Origin: Limnanthes douglasii subsp. nivea | Lineage: Eukaryota > Streptophyta > Magnoliopsida > Brassicales > Limnanthaceae | Length of the DNA: 64,000 nt | Assembly: GCA_036936605.1 (NCBI GenBank) | Contig: JAUPFV010000002.1 | Span: 320,742,893-320,806,892 of the forward strand | Reading direction: 5' to 3' | Part shown: positions 1 to 12,654 of the stretch, one piece after another | How the letters are laid out: the number at the start of each line of letters is the position of its first letter | Numbering within the stretch: position 1 is the first letter of the stretch | Notes under the pieces: generated by a model | Seen by the model: only the letters and a program-made list of their open reading frames with translations | What the model was told of the DNA's origin: nothing | The model's database searches: none | Made by a program: the position numbers and the translations under genes

Positions 1-315
1 TTTAATCTTTTCTTTCAAAAAAATAAAACTTTTAATCCTCGAGGGAGGTTTTGTGCTGCAAAAGTTTTTAATGAATCATGAAAAGTGAGAGACATCACCG
101 GTAACAGTTTCCTTAAAGTAAATTAGAATAAATAGGTCTTAAGACTCTTAAAATTCTAACCAAAATGGTTGACATGAACGTTTCAATATGAAAAATATAT
201 AAGATGTAATAGCTTTGGATGTGAAGACCAATCTTTTCCAAATAGCAAGTTCAAACGTACAATCTTCGACCTTCATTGCTACTCGCACAAGGATTAAGAA
301 GGCTACTAATAAGGC

Positions 316-323
316 TATAAATA
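316..323 (+). promoter_or_regulatory. TATA-like box in block A
   Basis: TATAAATA lies in a context shared with the second copy of the block at 40396 (GGATATAAATGG). A third, partial copy at about 41720-41785 has GATAAATG. Conservation among diverged repeat copies makes it a plausible LTR core promoter. No transcript evidence is available. Confidence 0.35.
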
Positions 324-1702
324 GTATGATCCGTCAACATTCGTCCATCAGTGTGCATAACTTTTTTTTATTGTAAAAAAAACATTAAATATATAATAAA
401 CAAAATTACAAGATAGTAGAGCAATTCGTAAAACATCTAAATATAGCTGAAATGCATTCAGACATAAATAAAACAGGAAACAAAAAATCAATTACAAGAG
501 AAATACATAAAACAAAGAGTAGATCAATCTAAATCGGAATATAAAAAGAAGATCCAATCTTGCATGTAAATCCACCATCCATCACATAGTCAATCAACCC
601 AGTTCTTACTAAAAGTAGGGACTAAGTCCCTAAAATTAACAAACAATGCAGATAATGTTACAAACAGCAAGTATGGAAATAATAATTTTTATTTTTTTTA
701 CGGAAATGATAACTGTCATTTCAAAGATCAATATATACACTTCTGTTTCATATATAGAAGAAACAAACAAACGGTTTGATCTTATCTAAATAACTAATAT
801 TAACAGTTGTCTAAATTCAATGTTTATCCAACATTCTCCCATTTAACATTCAACTTGATCTTGTTGGCTCTTTTGTTGGCTGCCTTGCCGTCTGCTTCTC
901 CGTTTGAGAAATGGTTACGCAACATTTATATTTATCTTTGGGGGCGATGGTGTTAGAGAAGAAAAGAAAAGGCGGAATCGGATAATTTACGTGGTAAATT
1001 TATATGATATCTACGTGTTATAATAAGATAATACAAAATCTCATTAATATGTAATAAATATATTTGATAACATTAAATTCCATATATAAAGACCTTGTGA
1101 CAATGAATAGAATACTTGGTAATACTTATTATTCTCAAATTAGTCAAGATATTTTCTGCTTTAGCTCTATTGAGCCCCTCTGGATTAATCAGACTGAATA
1201 AAAATAAAATATTTAGTTAAGCTATTTTAATTTTTAATCTCTAAACTAGACTCCGGATTTAAATTCATAGTTCTAATTAGAAAATATTTGTAAGATAAAA
1301 GAATAAGTTAAAATTTTAATAAGTTAGCTTTTTAGTTTACGGTGTAAAACTCTAAATACTAGATTTTATATATTAAATAATACTAAATTTGTTACATAAT
1401 GTCTATCGGTAATAATATATCTTATAAAAAAATTATAATCGGTATTTTGCATATGGTAAGGATAATTCGTTAACAAAACCCTTCTAATGGAAATAAATTA
1501 AGTGGAAATAAATTAAACCACTGAAGAAACCAATGAACTATCTCAATGTATTAGATATCCTTTAAGATTTAAAAAGATAGAACCCTTTACAATGAGGTTA
1601 GAGCTTATTTATATAACTATTCTATTCTAAACTTTAATTATTGATAGGAATGACACTCATAGTTATGAATACGTAACATTCATACATCAATTAGTTTGTT
1701 AC

Positions 1703-1777
1703 AAGCATTACAAGTTGACCATCTAACCATCAAGCATTACAAGTTGACCATCTAACCATCTAGCATTACAAGTTCAC
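1703..1777 (+). repeat. 29-bp minisatellite, about 2.6 units
   Basis: The unit AAGCATTACAAGTTGACC plus ATCTAACCATC begins at 1703, 1732 and 1761. The third copy is partial and carries substitutions. It lies at the end of block A just before block B. Confidence 0.8.
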
Positions 1778-3924
1778 TATCCCATGACAAAAGAAACTTC
1801 AATTCTTTTATACATATTTTAATATATTAGATATTTGTTAGATGAATTTTTCTAATTAATAAAACCTAGTTGTTTTATGTTTCTCTAAATTATCTATATA
1901 CGATTTATCGTCTAATATGGTATAGAGACTTTTTTTTATCATATTCTTGATAAAATGATCATTTTGGATTTCTATTTTATCAATGAAACCTAGCTTTCTT
2001 TTTTTTTCTCTATTATATATATCGTATCATATTTGAGTTTGTATTTTACCAACTGTTTGATATTATTTTTTGTTCGATTATTCGGGATTGTTGTTGTTTT
2101 GTATATCTTAGTTCATCATCTTAGGGTTTGTTTGATTGCACGGGATTGTGGGTGTGCCTTATTTTACTCGGCATATGTTAACTCACATGTTATATTTTTT
2201 TTAATTCTCTCATATATCACCCGTATATAATTTTATATAACAATGTTACATCAATATCGATAAAGGGTGTTGGTTGTATACCTACCCACTACATATCGAT
2301 CATTGATCACTTTATTTTAAATCTTGATTTGGCCGTTCAATGTTTTAATTTTGGTCGTTAATGACTTTGTTTCCCTTTATTTGAAACTGTTCTCTTTGCG
2401 ACCATCGCAGGTAAACACTCGTCAAACCAAATATGTCGAATCATTTTATATTAATTTTATTAACACTTATTTAATAAGATATGCAAAGCGTATTATATTT
2501 TCAGATCTTCTAAAATCTTACATTTTATATTCACACGTTAAAGAATGACATTTACGTATGTATTAATAGTATTAATTTTCCTCCAACCGTCTGTTTTATA
2601 CAATATTCACATAATTTTAAAAAAATAATAATATTATTATTTCTATTTATTGTAAAAAAAAGACAAAAATTGATTTTGTTTCTATGTATTATTGCTAAAT
2701 ATTAGTTTTGATTTTATTTATTTTTCTCGAGTATCTTCTAAAACTATTTTTTAGATAATAAGTTTTATTTCCTTTTCACATGTCTTTGTATAAAATTTGA
2801 TTTTAATTTGATTTTATTTCTTAAACACTTCTTTTGTATTCAAAATATCCTTTAAATATTGGAATTTGTTTTGTTATATGATTATATCATTTTTTAAAAA
2901 GTTAAAAATAATATATATTAAAATATATTGTTATTTTTTATATTGGATAATTAAAATGAGAATAATTAACAGAAAAAACAAAAGATGAAAAAAATGATAA
3001 TTAGGTGGTTTTGTTAAGTGAGTCTTGAAATTTAATAAATACACTAAAAACGTTAAGCTTTTTTAGTTAACTTGTACTTTTAACACGTTTGGTGGACTGA
3101 TTTTAAGAATCGTGTACTCAAATCTATATTCGAAATTCATAACGAAATTTAATACTCGAATCGACTCAAAAAAGAAAAGAAACACAAACTCATGAATACT
3201 TACTATTCGAATCAACTCTGATACCCAAATTACCTTTTGGTGGAGAGACCCAATACTCGAATTGCTTTAATGTGAGATTAGTTATTTGAGAGTGGTTTTG
3301 AGATTTGGATAGGTAATGTCTCTTTTGTTGGTTGTGAAAATATTTAGGTTGAGTGTTTTTGGTGGGTATAATGTAATAAGGTGGAGTGTTACTGGTGAAA
3401 ATGCTAGATTTCATGATTGTGACATTTGCGGTTTCAGTGGTATAAATTCATTTTGTTGGATAATATTTAGAGATTTATGTTCATTTGGCGGATTAATATT
3501 TGCAATATATAATTAGTAGTAAATTAGTAATTATTTACTTTCGGATTAACTAAAATATTAATAATAAAATCTAATATTTACAACTTCGAATTAGTTGCTA
3601 ACAAATTTACGACCATGGTTTGAAGTGAACAAATTCATAAACGGGTAGGGATAATAATTGAAAATACTAATGTCATCCTACCTCAATTGTATATTTATGT
3701 ATTTTATATTTATTTAGGAATAATTCACTAGTCCAACTTAGTGAGTAAACCTAACATTTAGATATTTGCAACATAAGAAAAATCTAAATCTTGTAAACAC
3801 ATTCTATTACATGGAGGATACAAATATATTTAATTTGTGCATTGAAAGGTTCCACAAAAGATGAACAAACATAATTATATTTTTTATCTTCGAAAAAGTT
3901 ACAATCAAAACACACACATCATGG

Positions 3925-4660
3925 ATTTTTTTTTTAATTTTATGGCATGTTCAAATTTGATGGAGTATCGAATTTACAATCAATCTGCTATTTTTTTTAT
4001 TATCTCTTCGACGTAAATCTAAAGGTTGGTTGATTTCACTACAACCTAGAGTAATCAACATTTGCGATAAATAATTCTCTTTTTTACATGAAAATGTTTT
4101 CCATCAATTAGATTACAAAGATACATCCTCAATTTATGGGATACGGTAAAGATTCAATGAGTTGTTATGAAGTTGTCTTCCTTATTAACTACCTCTTTTG
4201 ATACAAATTGAACTTTTACTAATGACATGTTTATAAGAAATGAAGCCGTAAGAGTTTTGATAACCAATAAGATACCTCAAGATGCATATAAACTTATTGA
4301 AGTTATGTCAAACAAGTATTACTCATTAGTTGCAGAACCAAATAATATTTTTCAAAATGAACTTTTACGCCACCAAAACAAATAGGGGAAACAAAGTTGG
4401 TAAGATTCACTGGATAAATTTCTCAAGTTGGTTTGAGCAATCCAAGATTAATGCATTGATTTTTTGGTATTTTACGGAAATTCATACTATATTAATCCAG
4501 TATCTTAAAGTTGAAGTTGACTAGAGTCATATTATGTTGTTGCAGAGATCTCGTTAATATTTGTTTAATGAATTTAAGAAACTCCAGCAACAGATGGAAT
4601 CATATTACGTTTAAAAGTGTAATTGAACTAGAGAAATCTCAAATGCTAAGTTGGTTCACG
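3925..4660 (+). pseudogene. Athila-like Ty3/gypsy gag relic, copy 1
   Basis: Reading across several frames gives short pieces in the order expected of Athila-type gag: FKFDGVSN near the capsid start, WLISLQP-like residues after a frameshift, RFNELL about 60 codons later, then DAYKLIEVMSNKYY and, further on, IHTxxIQYLxVQVD. In Athila gag the corresponding motifs are F..NGVS, WL.SLPP, RFKELLR, EAYELIE.MA.N and IRNLE.Q.GQ. Numerous stops and frameshifts rule out function. Lineage assignment is by motif order from memory. The relic lies inside unit B1 and is repeated in B2 and at 44255-45050. Confidence 0.55.
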
Positions 4661-5261
4661 ATAATTTTGAAAATGAAGAAAATATATATATCATAATTCT
4701 AGCACACATAAAAATTAATTTTCAAATCATTTTTATCTTCAACTATTCACTTATTAACAAGTTGTTTTAATAAAGAAATATTCAACAAATACATTGGCAA
4801 ACATGCGTGAAGTCTGTTGTTCCACATTTGCAAACAAACACATTGTCCATGCTTTTCAAATCATTTTTATCTTCAACCATTCACTTATTAACAAATTATT
4901 TTAATAATGAAATATTCAAAAAATGCATGACTATTTTTAGCCACAATTATTAATTGCTTTGACAAGGTAGTTAAACTTAATGGAACGTGTAACTTCAAAA
5001 TTAGGGGATGATTGGGAGACAACCGGTCATAATTTTTGCGCGGTCATATTTACAACTAAGAGCATTGTTCATAATTCTGAAAACAATTAATTCATCACAT
5101 CGATACTTTTCACTGTTGCGGAGATTTCAAAAAAGAATCTTAAAAATCTAATTTAGATCTAATAAATTGTTACTTGGTTAGAAAACCAATAACTACATTT
5201 TAAATTTTTATTTGATTATATGGTAATCATATTTTACTCAATGATTAAAATTTTGAAAATA

Positions 5262-5283
5262 ATATATATATATATATATATAT
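5262..5283. repeat. (AT)n microsatellite
   Basis: Run of alternating A and T near the end of unit B1. Homologous runs of different length occur in B2 (8803-8832) and at 16470-16495. Confidence 0.9.
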
Positions 5284-7469
5284 TTGATTATGTTGTGAAT
5301 ACAATTTTTTGAAACAAAATTAATATCCTAAATGATAACTGTCAATTCTTTTATATATATTTTAATATATTAGATATTTGTTAGATGAATTTTTCTACTT
5401 AATAAAACATAGTTGTCTTATGTTTCTCTAAATTATCTGTATACGTTTATCGTCTAATATGGTATAGAGACTTTTTTTATCATATTCTTGATAAAATGGT
5501 CATTTTGGATTTCTATTTTATCAATGAAACCTAATTTTTCTATAATGAAACCTAGCTTTTTTTTCTTTTTCTCTATTATATATATCGTATCATATTTGAG
5601 TTTGTATTTTACCAACTGTTTGATATTATGTTTTGTTCGATTATTCGGGATTGTTGGTGTTTTGTATATCTTAGTTCATCATCTTAGGGTTTGTTTGATT
5701 GCACGCGATTGTGGGTGTTCCTTATATTACTCGTCATATGTTAACCTACATGTTATACTTTTTTTAATTCTCTCATATATCACCCGTATATAATTTTATA
5801 TAACAATGTTACATCAATATCGATAAAGGGTGTTGGTTGTATACCTACCCACTAGGTATCGATCATTGATCACTTTATTTTAAATTTTGATTTGGCCGTT
5901 CAATGTTTTTAATTTGGTCGTTGGATATTTTGTTTTCCTTTATCTGAAACTGTTCTCTTTGCGACCATCGCCAGTAAACACTCGTCAAACCAAATATATC
6001 GAATCATTTTATATTAATTTTATTAACACTTATTTAATAAGATATGCAAAGAATATTATATTTTTAGATCTTCTAAAATCTTACATTTTATATTCACACG
6101 TTGAAGAATGACATTTACGTATGTATTAATAGTATTAATTTTCCTCCAACCGTCTGTTTTATACAATATTCACATAATTTTTATAAAAATAATATTATTA
6201 TTATTTCTATTTATTGTAAAAAAACGCAAAAATTGATTTTGTTTCTATGTATTATTGTTAAATATTAGTTTTGATTTTATTTATTTTTCTCGAGTATCTT
6301 CTAAAACTATTTTTTAGATAATAAGTTTTATTTCCTTTTCACATGTCTTTGTATAAAATTTGATTTTAATTTTATTTTATTTCTTAAACACTTCTTTTGT
6401 ATTCAAAATATCCTTTAAATATTGGAATTGGTTTTGTTATATCATTATATCATTTTTTTAAAGTTAAAAATAATATATATTAAAATATATTGTTATTTTT
6501 TATATTGGATAACAAACGGTTAAAATGAGAATAATTAACAGAAAAAACAAAAGATGAAAAAAAAATGATAATTAGGTGGTTTTGTTAAGTGACTCTTGAA
6601 ATTTAATAAATACACTAAAAACGTTAAGCTTTTTTAGTTAACTTGTACTTTTATCACGTTTGGTGGACTGATTTTAAGAATCGTGTACTCAAATCTATAT
6701 TCGAAATTCATAAAGAAATCTAATACTCGAATCAACTCTAAAGAAGAAAAGAAACACAAACTCATGAATACTTACTATTCGAATCAACTCTGATACCCAA
6801 ATTACCTTTTGGTGGAGAGACCCAATACTCGAATTGCTTTAATGTGAGATTAGTTATTTGAGAGTGGTTTTGAGATTTGGATAGGTAATGTCTCTTTTGT
6901 TGGTTGTGAAAATATTTAGGTTGAGTGTTTTGGTGGGTATAATGTAGTAAGGTGGAGTGTTACTCGTGATTTTGACATTTGCGGTTTCAGTGGTATAAAT
7001 TCATTTTGTTGGATAATATTTAGAGATTTATGTTCATTTGGCGGATTAATATTTGCAATATATAATTAGTAGTAAATTAGTAATTATTTACTTTCGGATT
7101 AACTAAAATATTAATAATAAAATCTAATATTTACAACTTCGAATTAGTTGCTAACAAATTTACGACCATGGTTTGAAGTGAACAAATTCATAAACGGTTA
7201 GGGATAATAATTGAAAATACTAATGTCATCCTACCTCAATTGTATATTTATGTATTTTATATTTATTTAGGAATAATTCACTAGTCCAACTTAGTGAGTA
7301 AACCTAACATTTAGATATTTGCAACATAAGAAAAATCTGAATGTTGTAAACAAATTCTATTACATGGAGGATACAAATATATTTAATTTGTGCATTGAAA
7401 GCTTCCACAAAAGATGAACACACATAATTATATTTTTTATCTTCGAAAAAGTTACAATCAAAACACACA

Positions 7470-8215
7470 CATCATGGATTTTTTTTTAATTTTATGACAT
7501 GTTCAAATTTGATGGAGTATCAAATTTACATTCAATCTGCTATTTTTTCTATTATCTCTTCGACGTAAATCTAAAGGTTGGTTGATTTCACTACAACCTA
7601 GAGTAATCAACATTTGCGATAAATAATTCTGTTTTTTACATGAAAATGTTTTCCATCCATTAGATTACAAAGATACATCCTCAATTTATGGGATACGGTA
7701 AAGATCCAATGAGTTGTTATGAAGTTGTCTTCTTTATTAACTACCTCTTTTGATACAAATTGAACTTTTAATAATGACATGTTTATAAGAAATGAAGCCG
7801 TAAGAGTTTTGATAACCAATAAGATACCTCAAGATGCATATAAACTTATTGAAGTTATGTCAAACAAGTATTACTTATTAGTTGCAGAACCAAATAATAT
7901 TTTTCAAAATGAACTTTTACACTACCAAAACAAATAGAGGAAACAAAGTTGGTAAGATTCATTGGATAAATTTCTCAAGTTGGCTTGAGCAGTCCAAGAT
8001 TAATGCATTGATTTTTTGGTATTTTACGGAAATTCATACTATATTAATCCATTATCTTGAAGTTCAAGTTGACTAGAGTCATATTATGCTGTTGCAGAGA
8101 TCTCGTTAATATTTGTTTAATGAATTTAAGAAACTCCAGCGACAGATGGAATCATATTACGTTTAGAAGTGTAATTGAACTAGAGAAATCTTAAGTGCTA
8201 AGTTGGTTGAAGATA
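7470..8215 (+). pseudogene. Athila-like Ty3/gypsy gag relic, copy 2
   Basis: Same content and frame breaks as the relic in B1, with the DAYKLIEVMSN motif near 7825 and the IHTILIHYLEVQVD stretch near 8030. The longest open stretch is only 64 codons (7882-8076). It differs from its B1 counterpart at six residues, so the reading frame shows no sign of selection. Confidence 0.55.
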
Positions 8216-8798
8216 ATTTTGGAGATGAAGAAAATATATATATCATAATTCTAGCACACATAAAAATTAATTTTCAAATCATTTTTATCTTCAACCATTC
8301 ATTTATTAACAACAAGTTGTTTTAATAAAGAAATATTCAACAAATACATTGGCAAACACGCGTGAAGTCTGTTGTTCCACATTTGCAAACAAACACATTG
8401 TCCATGCTTTTCAAATCATTTTTATCTTCAACCATTCTGTTTTAATAAAGAAATATTCAAAAAATGCATGACTATTTTTAGCCACAATTATTAATTGCTT
8501 TGACAAGGTAGTTAAACTTAATGGAACGTGTAACTTCAAAATTAGGGGATGCTTGAGAGACAACCGGTCATAATTTTTGCGCGATCATATTTACAACTAA
8601 AAGCATTGTTCATAATTCTGAAAACAATTAATTCATCACATCGATACTTTTCACTGTTGCGGAGATTTCAAAAAAGAATCTTAAAAATTTAATTTAGATC
8701 TAATAAATTGTTACTTGGTTAGAAAACCAATAACTACATTTTAAATTTTTATTTTATTATATGATAATCATATTTTACTCAATGATTAAAATTTTGAA

Positions 8799-8802
<4 letters not shown>

Positions 8803-8832
<30 letters not shown>
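8803..8832. repeat. (AT)n microsatellite
   Basis: Run of alternating A and T, longer than the homologous run in B1. Confidence 0.9.
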
Positions 8833-8837
<5 letters not shown>

Positions 8838-8992
8838 TGTAGTGAATACAATTTTTTGCAACAAAATTAATATCCTAAAATAATAGATTCTTTTTAGATA
8901 TTCGTTGTCATATAATAAAAATAAGAAAAGAAATTGTTTTCATAATTCTTTGCTGATTAACTCAGGCTCGTAAGTGCTATCTAATCCATATA

Positions 8993-9497
8993 GAAATTTA
9001 AATAATAATGTAATAAATATTTACGTTTTGTAGCTTAATTAATTTAAATTATTAAAATTTTAGGGATATTTTAACGCATGATCGTAACTTTTTGGAATGG
9101 AAAATAGAACGGAAAATATTAATTCAATATTTTTTAAACAAATTCGAAAGAAAGTTTAAGAAAACTAAATATTGTATAAGTCACCAAATTAATCTTAAAT
9201 TATTGTGTTTATTATGAATTTATATACTATATGTGATGCTTCATTATCTAATTTATATACTATATGTGAAATTTAAATAATAATGTAATAAATATTTACG
9301 TTTTGTAGCTTAATTAATTTAAATTATTAAAATTTTAGGGATATTTTAACGCATGATCGTAACTTTTTGGAATGGAAAATAGAACGGAAAATATTAATTC
9401 AATATTTTTTAAACAAATTCGAAAGAAAGTTTAAGAAAACTAAATATTGTATAAGTCACCAAATTAATCTTAAATTATTGTGTTTATTATGAATTTA
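8993..9497 (+). repeat. 275-bp tandem duplication next to copia element 1
   Basis: The stretch starting 'gaaatttaaataataatg' at 8993 recurs at 9268 with a 275-bp period and no difference that I can see over about 230 bp. A smaller repeat, 'atttatatactatatgtga', also occurs twice (about 9218 and 9251) and forms the joint between the units. The second unit stops exactly where the copia element begins at about 9498. There is no coding content. Confidence 0.9.
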
Positions 9498-9533
9498 AAA
9501 CGCGAGAGGAGAAGGAAAAAAATACATAACACC

Positions 9534-12071
9534 TTAATAGATAGATTTTATTTTATATTTTTCCTTCCCAAAAATATACAAGAAATGCCAATAGATAGCT
9601 TTTGTCAGGATGTCTACCTGGTCTTTGGATCTAACAAACGGAAGTTCGACTGTCCCATCTTCAATCTTTTCTTTTATGAAGTGCCTATCTATTTCAACGT
9701 GCTTTGTTCTATCGTGTTGTACCGGGTTCTCTGAAATCTTAATCGTAATTTTATTATCGCACATTAACGGAGTTGGACACTTCAGAGGGGGTCCGATTTC
9801 TTCCATTATCTTCTTTAACCAAAGTATCTCGGTAATCCCCTTAACGATTCCTCTAAATTCTGATTCAGCACTTGACAGTGATACTACTTTCTGTTTCTTA
9901 CTCCTCCAAGTCACCAAGTTACCTCCAAGAAGAGTAAAGTAGGCAGCAGTTGATTGCTTGCCGGTAGGATTCCCTCCCTAATCAGCATCTGTGAAAACTT
10001 CAACATCAAGGTGTCCATTTTTCTTAAAAATTAGGCCTCTTCCGTGTGCGCCTTTGAGACATCAAATAATCTTCATTACTGCCTCCATATGGTGTTCCTG
10101 AGGATGATGCATGAACTGGCTAACTACTCCCATCGCGTATGCAATGTCGGGTCGAGTGTGAGCCAGGTAAATCAATTTCCCTACCAAAATTTGGTACCTT
10201 TCTTTACTCACTGGTCTGGCCCCTTCAATTATCTTTAGTTTGTGATTCACAACCATAGGAGTGTCATTTGGTTTGCAATCCACCATGCCAACTTCAGCTA
10301 ATAAATCCAATATATATTTCCGTTGGGAGATATAAATCCCTCCTCTTGACCTAAGAACCTCCATTCCTAGGAAATACTTCAATCCCCCAAGGTCTTTCAT
10401 TTCGAACTCCTTGAAGAGGTTTTTCCTAAGAGAGTTAATTTCTTCTTCGTCATTCTCCGTTATAATCATATCGTCGACATATATTATAAGACAAGTGACT
10501 AATTCTCCTCTCCTTTTGTAAAACAAGGTATGATTCCCATTACTCTGTTTGTAGCTATACTGCTTCATTGCCATTGTAAATCTCTCAAACCAAGCACGAG
10601 AAGACTGTTTGAGCCCATATAATGCCTTTTTCAGTTTACATACCTCATTTTCTTGAAAACCATCAGAGAACCCTGGTGGGGGTTCCATATATACCTCTTC
10701 TTCCAAGTATCCATATAAGAAAGCATTTTTTACATCAAATTGATGAAGAGGCCAATCTTTATTCGCGGCTATTGAAAGTAAAACTCTGATAGTGTCAATC
10801 TTTGCAACCGGAGAGAACGTTTAAGAGTAGTCTATACAATATGTTTGTGTATATCCTTTGGCAACCAATCTTGCCTTATGTCGCTCAATAGTGCTATCAG
10901 ATTTATATTTTATATTAAACACCCATCTAGACCCAACTGCTTTCTTCCCTTGTGGTAACACACAATTGTCCCATGTACCATTCCTTTTTAGAGCTTCCAT
11001 TTTGGTATTCATTGCCTCATGCCATTCAGTCATCTTCTTAGCTTCATGAGCTGTTTTAGGGATTTGTTCAGAGAAAATAGTAGCTGAAAACGCCTTTGCA
11101 ATCTTTGTCATTCCGTTCCTGTCCGTTTTTACAGGATATGTAGAAGCACGAGGAACATGTTCCGGTGAATACCGGTGAGGAAGAACCCCTCTATTTTTTC
11201 TTTGGGGAAGAACCAGAGTTTGAGTTTCAACAAATGAACTTTTTGAAATGTCATGGTCAGTAGCATTTTGGATATTATGACATTGTAAATTGTTTACCTC
11301 TTGATGGACATTTTCTTCGGCTGATTCGCTGGTAATATCCATGGCATTTATTTCTTGTTGGACATTGTCTTTGGGAGAATCATTGGTGGTAAGAACTGCC
11401 TCGTCAGGCTCCTTTATGTTGGAAGACGCTTGTTCGGTGGCGCTATCTACTGACTCTGTCGGCACATCCTCAAAGTAACTTTCATATCGCAACCAGTCGA
11501 GTGATTCACTTACTTTCTCCCTCTGAGCACGAGATTGGTGGTCAACAAAATAATCGGATTCTAAGAAGTCACAGTCCATGGTGACATGCATTCGACAAGT
11601 AACCGGATTGTAACACCGATAACCCATTTGATGGAAACCGTACCCAACGAATACACACTTTTCAGCACACGGATTAAGTTTATTTCGACTAGTTTTAGGG
11701 ATATGAACAAACACCAAACAACCAAAGACACGAGGTGGGAAGGTCATAACAGAGAGAATTGTAACTTGGGTGGCAAGCACTTGTAATGGAGTTTTATTTC
11801 GTAGACATCGGGTTGGTAGACGATTTGCAAGATAGGTGGATGTAGCAAGAGCTTCTGGCCAAAGATAATGAGGAACTCTAAATTCAATCATAATAGCACG
11901 AGTTTTTTCAAGTAAAGTACGATTTTTTTGTTCTGAGGTACCATTTTGTTGAGGTGTGTTTGGACAACTATTTTGATGGATAAGACCATTTGTTTTAAAA
12001 AATTTATGCATTGTTTGGTTGACAAACTCTGTTCCATTATCAGAACGGAGAATCTGTAAAAAAAAATTCAA
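9534..12071 (-). pseudogene. Copia integrase C-terminal part, reverse transcriptase and RNase H
   Basis: One reading frame runs from 12071 to 9534 with stops at 10821 (TAA), about 10062 (TGA) and about 9977 (TAG in place of the tryptophan after FTDAD). It encodes the integrase segment SDNGTEF, the copia motif NGTSEQKNR, then reverse transcriptase with WVFNIKYK, KARLVAKGYTQ, KALYGLKQSSRAW and the active site YVDDMI. RNase H follows with SSAESEF, CDN and TKHVEIDRHFI. The end (LTKAIYW...) departs from the usual C-terminus just before the element breaks off. The domains match complete copia pol in order and spacing. Confidence 0.92.
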
Positions 12072-12654
12072 ATTGAGTCAAAATCCTCTTGTAAAAACAA
12101 ACAAATATTTCTGGTACTTCCGATTTATGTTTCATGAAGTATATCCAAATCATTCTTGAGAAATCATCCACAAATAAAACAAAGTATCTGATTTGATTGT
12201 TAGTGGAATTTGGTGCTGGACCCCAAACTTCAGAATGGATTGGCGAAAAAGCATAATCAACTCAAGTATTACTTTGATTAAATGAGACCCTACGATTTTT
12301 TGCAAGAATACAGGTTTCACATTTCTCATGAATGGAATTATTCAAAAAAAGACTAGGAAACAAACTTTTAAGATAGCTAAAAGAAGGATGACCAAGTCGC
12401 CGGTTCCATAACCAAAGTTGCCTTTCGGTTGTTCTGTGAGCAAGCATGGCATGGCCCTTATAAACTACCTCATCAACATAATAGATACCTCCTTGTTCGG
12501 TACCACGCCTAATGATCTCCTTCGTACGGATGTTATGTAAAATGCAAAAAAATGGATACATAAGAACCACACAGTTGAGTTGTTTTGTCACTTTACTAAC
12601 AGATAATAAATTTAAGGATAATGAAGAAATGTAGAGGCAGTTTTTAATTTCCAT
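12072..12654 (-). pseudogene. Copia GAG-pre-integrase and integrase N-terminal part
   Basis: This frame carries the pre-integrase zinc-binding pattern RLGHPSFSYL...CETCILAKNRR. It has a TGA at 12262-12264, then continues with HSEVWGPAP and FVDDFSR, the first catalytic segment of integrase. The first acidic residue, normally Asp in HSDVWG, is Glu here. A frameshift near 12070 separates this part from the rest of pol. Confidence 0.88.

Larger units (their letters stand above)
1..1798 (+). repeat. LTR-like repeat block A, copy 1 (left-truncated by window edge)
   Basis: No gene is visible. The block is clearly related to 40067-41240, with the same order of shared stretches: a line around 'tttaatcctc', 'gctactcgcacaag', then 'ggctact...aaggctataaat', then an AT-rich tail. 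It holds a TATA-like box and no coding potential, as expected of an LTR or promoter-bearing repeat. The second copy begins a few hundred bases after a purine tract followed by TG at 39815-39828. That suggests, but does not prove, that block A is the start of a long LTR. In both copies block B follows. Confidence 0.5.
1799..5328 (+). repeat. 3.54-kb tandem duplication, unit B1
   Basis: This segment aligns end to end with 5343-8878, starting at 'ttcttttatacatattttaa' and ending after an AT run and 'acaaaattaatatccta'. By eye the two units agree at roughly nineteen bases in twenty, so the duplication is much younger than the shared homology with 42100-47200. The first part (1799-3900) is AT-rich with no coding signal. 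The 3' half contains an Athila-like gag relic. Confidence 0.9.
5343..8878 (+). repeat. 3.54-kb tandem duplication, unit B2
   Basis: Second unit of the direct tandem duplication. It differs from B1 by scattered substitutions and small indels: an extra 'taacaaacgg' at 6510, a short deletion around 6965, and a longer AT run. Homology to the 47.0-47.2 kb region continues past its end to about 9010. This indicates that B2 keeps the original right edge and that B1 ends at the duplication junction. Confidence 0.9.

Noticed and set aside
2033..2548. Two short frames (65 and 74 codons) that recur at 5600-6111
   Set aside because: They are shared because the region is duplicated; the frames are AT-driven, differ in length between copies and have no motif.
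3190..3516. Overlapping frames on both strands in block B
   Set aside because: The frame is disrupted in unit B2 by a deletion near 6965, so there is no selection, and the sequence is repeat DNA.
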